DNA of 64,000 nt, taken from contig OV884011.1 in assembly GCA_930367205.1 (NCBI GenBank), positions 108,553,139-108,617,138 of the forward strand. Direction: 5' to 3'. Positions 63,241 to 64,000 of the stretch are shown in pieces. The DNA comes from Acanthosoma haemorrhoidale (Eukaryota; Arthropoda; Insecta; Hemiptera; Acanthosomatidae). The position numbers and the translations under genes were made by a program. The notes under the pieces are model-generated. The model saw only the letters and a program-made list of their open reading frames with translations. It searched no databases and was not told where the DNA came from. Each line of letters opens with the position of its first letter. Positions within the stretch are counted from its first letter, which is position 1.

Positions 63241-64000
63241 ATAACCTCCGGAAAAATTGTTGAAAAGATGTCCAGACCTCGAGAAATATTTAGAATAATT
63301 CTTAATGAAAGCTAAATGTATTATTAGCTATGGATAATTTTGCATTATATATCGGAAAAACTTCTCAATTCATTTATATTATTACACAAATAATTCTGTG
63401 CGCCCAATGATCAACTAAGAAGATTTCATACCGTCTTTAAATTACTCACTTCCAGAAATGTATCGTAAACCAATAATTACAAGGTATAATGCATGTCCTG
63501 GCAATACTCGATAATGATCAATTATTTTTAAAGATCCAATATTCGACTGTAAAATGACTTTTTACTTCATTTCCGGTTAGAGATAGCGCGGAAAAGGGAA
63601 GTGCGAGGAGAAAAAGCTCTCCGCCTTTCACTTTCAGTATCTGGTCTGATTTTTCAGGAGTAGCTTATTTTTTTTTTTTGCCCACTCAAGCATGTTACAG
63701 AGCGTTCGGGACTCAAATACTGAAAGTTGAGTAACTTTAAACGGTTGAATTCAGAGAAAGAACATTTTTACTGGGTAAAGTAATTTTCGATGTGGGCTCA
63801 CTTGTTTGAACGGCGTCACTGCTGCCATTATTATACATTAGGAAGTGGTCGAGATGTGCCCCTTGCCACACGGCCTTGGTGCCAATTTGTCCAGAGCTTG
63901 TTGCTGGGGACACAACATCCTAGCACTCACGCCGATTTTCATAAAATGTAAGAAATTTGAAATAAAAAACTCAAATTAGAGAAAAACATTAACACTGCTG
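63241..64000. other. mixed stretch at window end
   Basis: No gene is seen. The reverse-transcriptase fragment may extend weakly to about 63285. Patches at 63570-63660 and 63800-63920 are GC-richer without a motif. Two acceptor-like words (CTTTCAG at about 63637, TTTTTCAG at about 63656) have only short closed frames after them. Confidence 0.45.

Overview
The window is AT-rich animal DNA, most likely from an insect. The evidence is several truncated copies of a Jockey-clade non-LTR retrotransposon, a mariner-style miniature transposon, a short poly(A) retroelement family, splice signals with T-rich tracts, and long microsatellites. A hemipteran is a guess only. I see no bacterial-style genes, rRNA genes, CRISPR array or complete protein-coding gene. 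Nearly all open frames over 60 codons look like chance, simple-repeat or transposon frames.

The most informative host signals are on the minus strand. At about 10.76 kb and 38.22 kb there are juxtaposed acceptor/donor sites (T-rich tract, then CAG joined directly to GTAAGT or GTGAGT). This is the layout of insect recursive-splicing ratchet points. They suggest that much of the window is a very long intron of an unidentified minus-strand gene. Two exon-like segments lie downstream on that strand: 6714-6800 (87 nt, open, acceptor and donor) and about 1460-1569 (open, hydrophobic, perfect donor). On the plus strand one 65-nt segment at 56236-56300 has an excellent acceptor and donor and one fully open frame; I cannot name its gene. 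All of these are candidates without homology support.

The recognisable content is mobile DNA. A Jockey-like LINE left 3' fragments at 8388-8930 (+), 11238-11730 (-), 16847-17106 (+) and 49876-50275 (+, older), plus a decayed reverse-transcriptase core at about 62872-63240 (-). Three fragments have direct target-site duplications. A poly(A) element family (called B here) occurs at 16.1, 22.7-23.4 (nested cluster), 30.0, 43.6, 55.8 and 57.2 kb. Two copies of a roughly 90-100 bp mariner-like MITE lie at 28.15 kb and inside the 49.9 kb LINE fragment. Four tRNA-like A-box/B-box remnants lie at 10.2, 17.7, 19.5 and 42.1 kb. The main simple repeats are a 186-bp AG tract at 27.5 kb, a 36-bp GA tract at 43.5 kb and a TACAA repeat at 37.5 kb.

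The remainder is AT-rich sequence with scattered GC-richer islands of 100-400 bp (for example 6.7-7.0, 12.7-13.05, 18.95-19.35, 21.4-21.65, 23.6-23.8, 38.7-39.1 and 53.06-53.25 kb). These may be untranslated exons, enhancers or old unrecognised transposons. Coordinates of repeat ends without a duplication are approximate.
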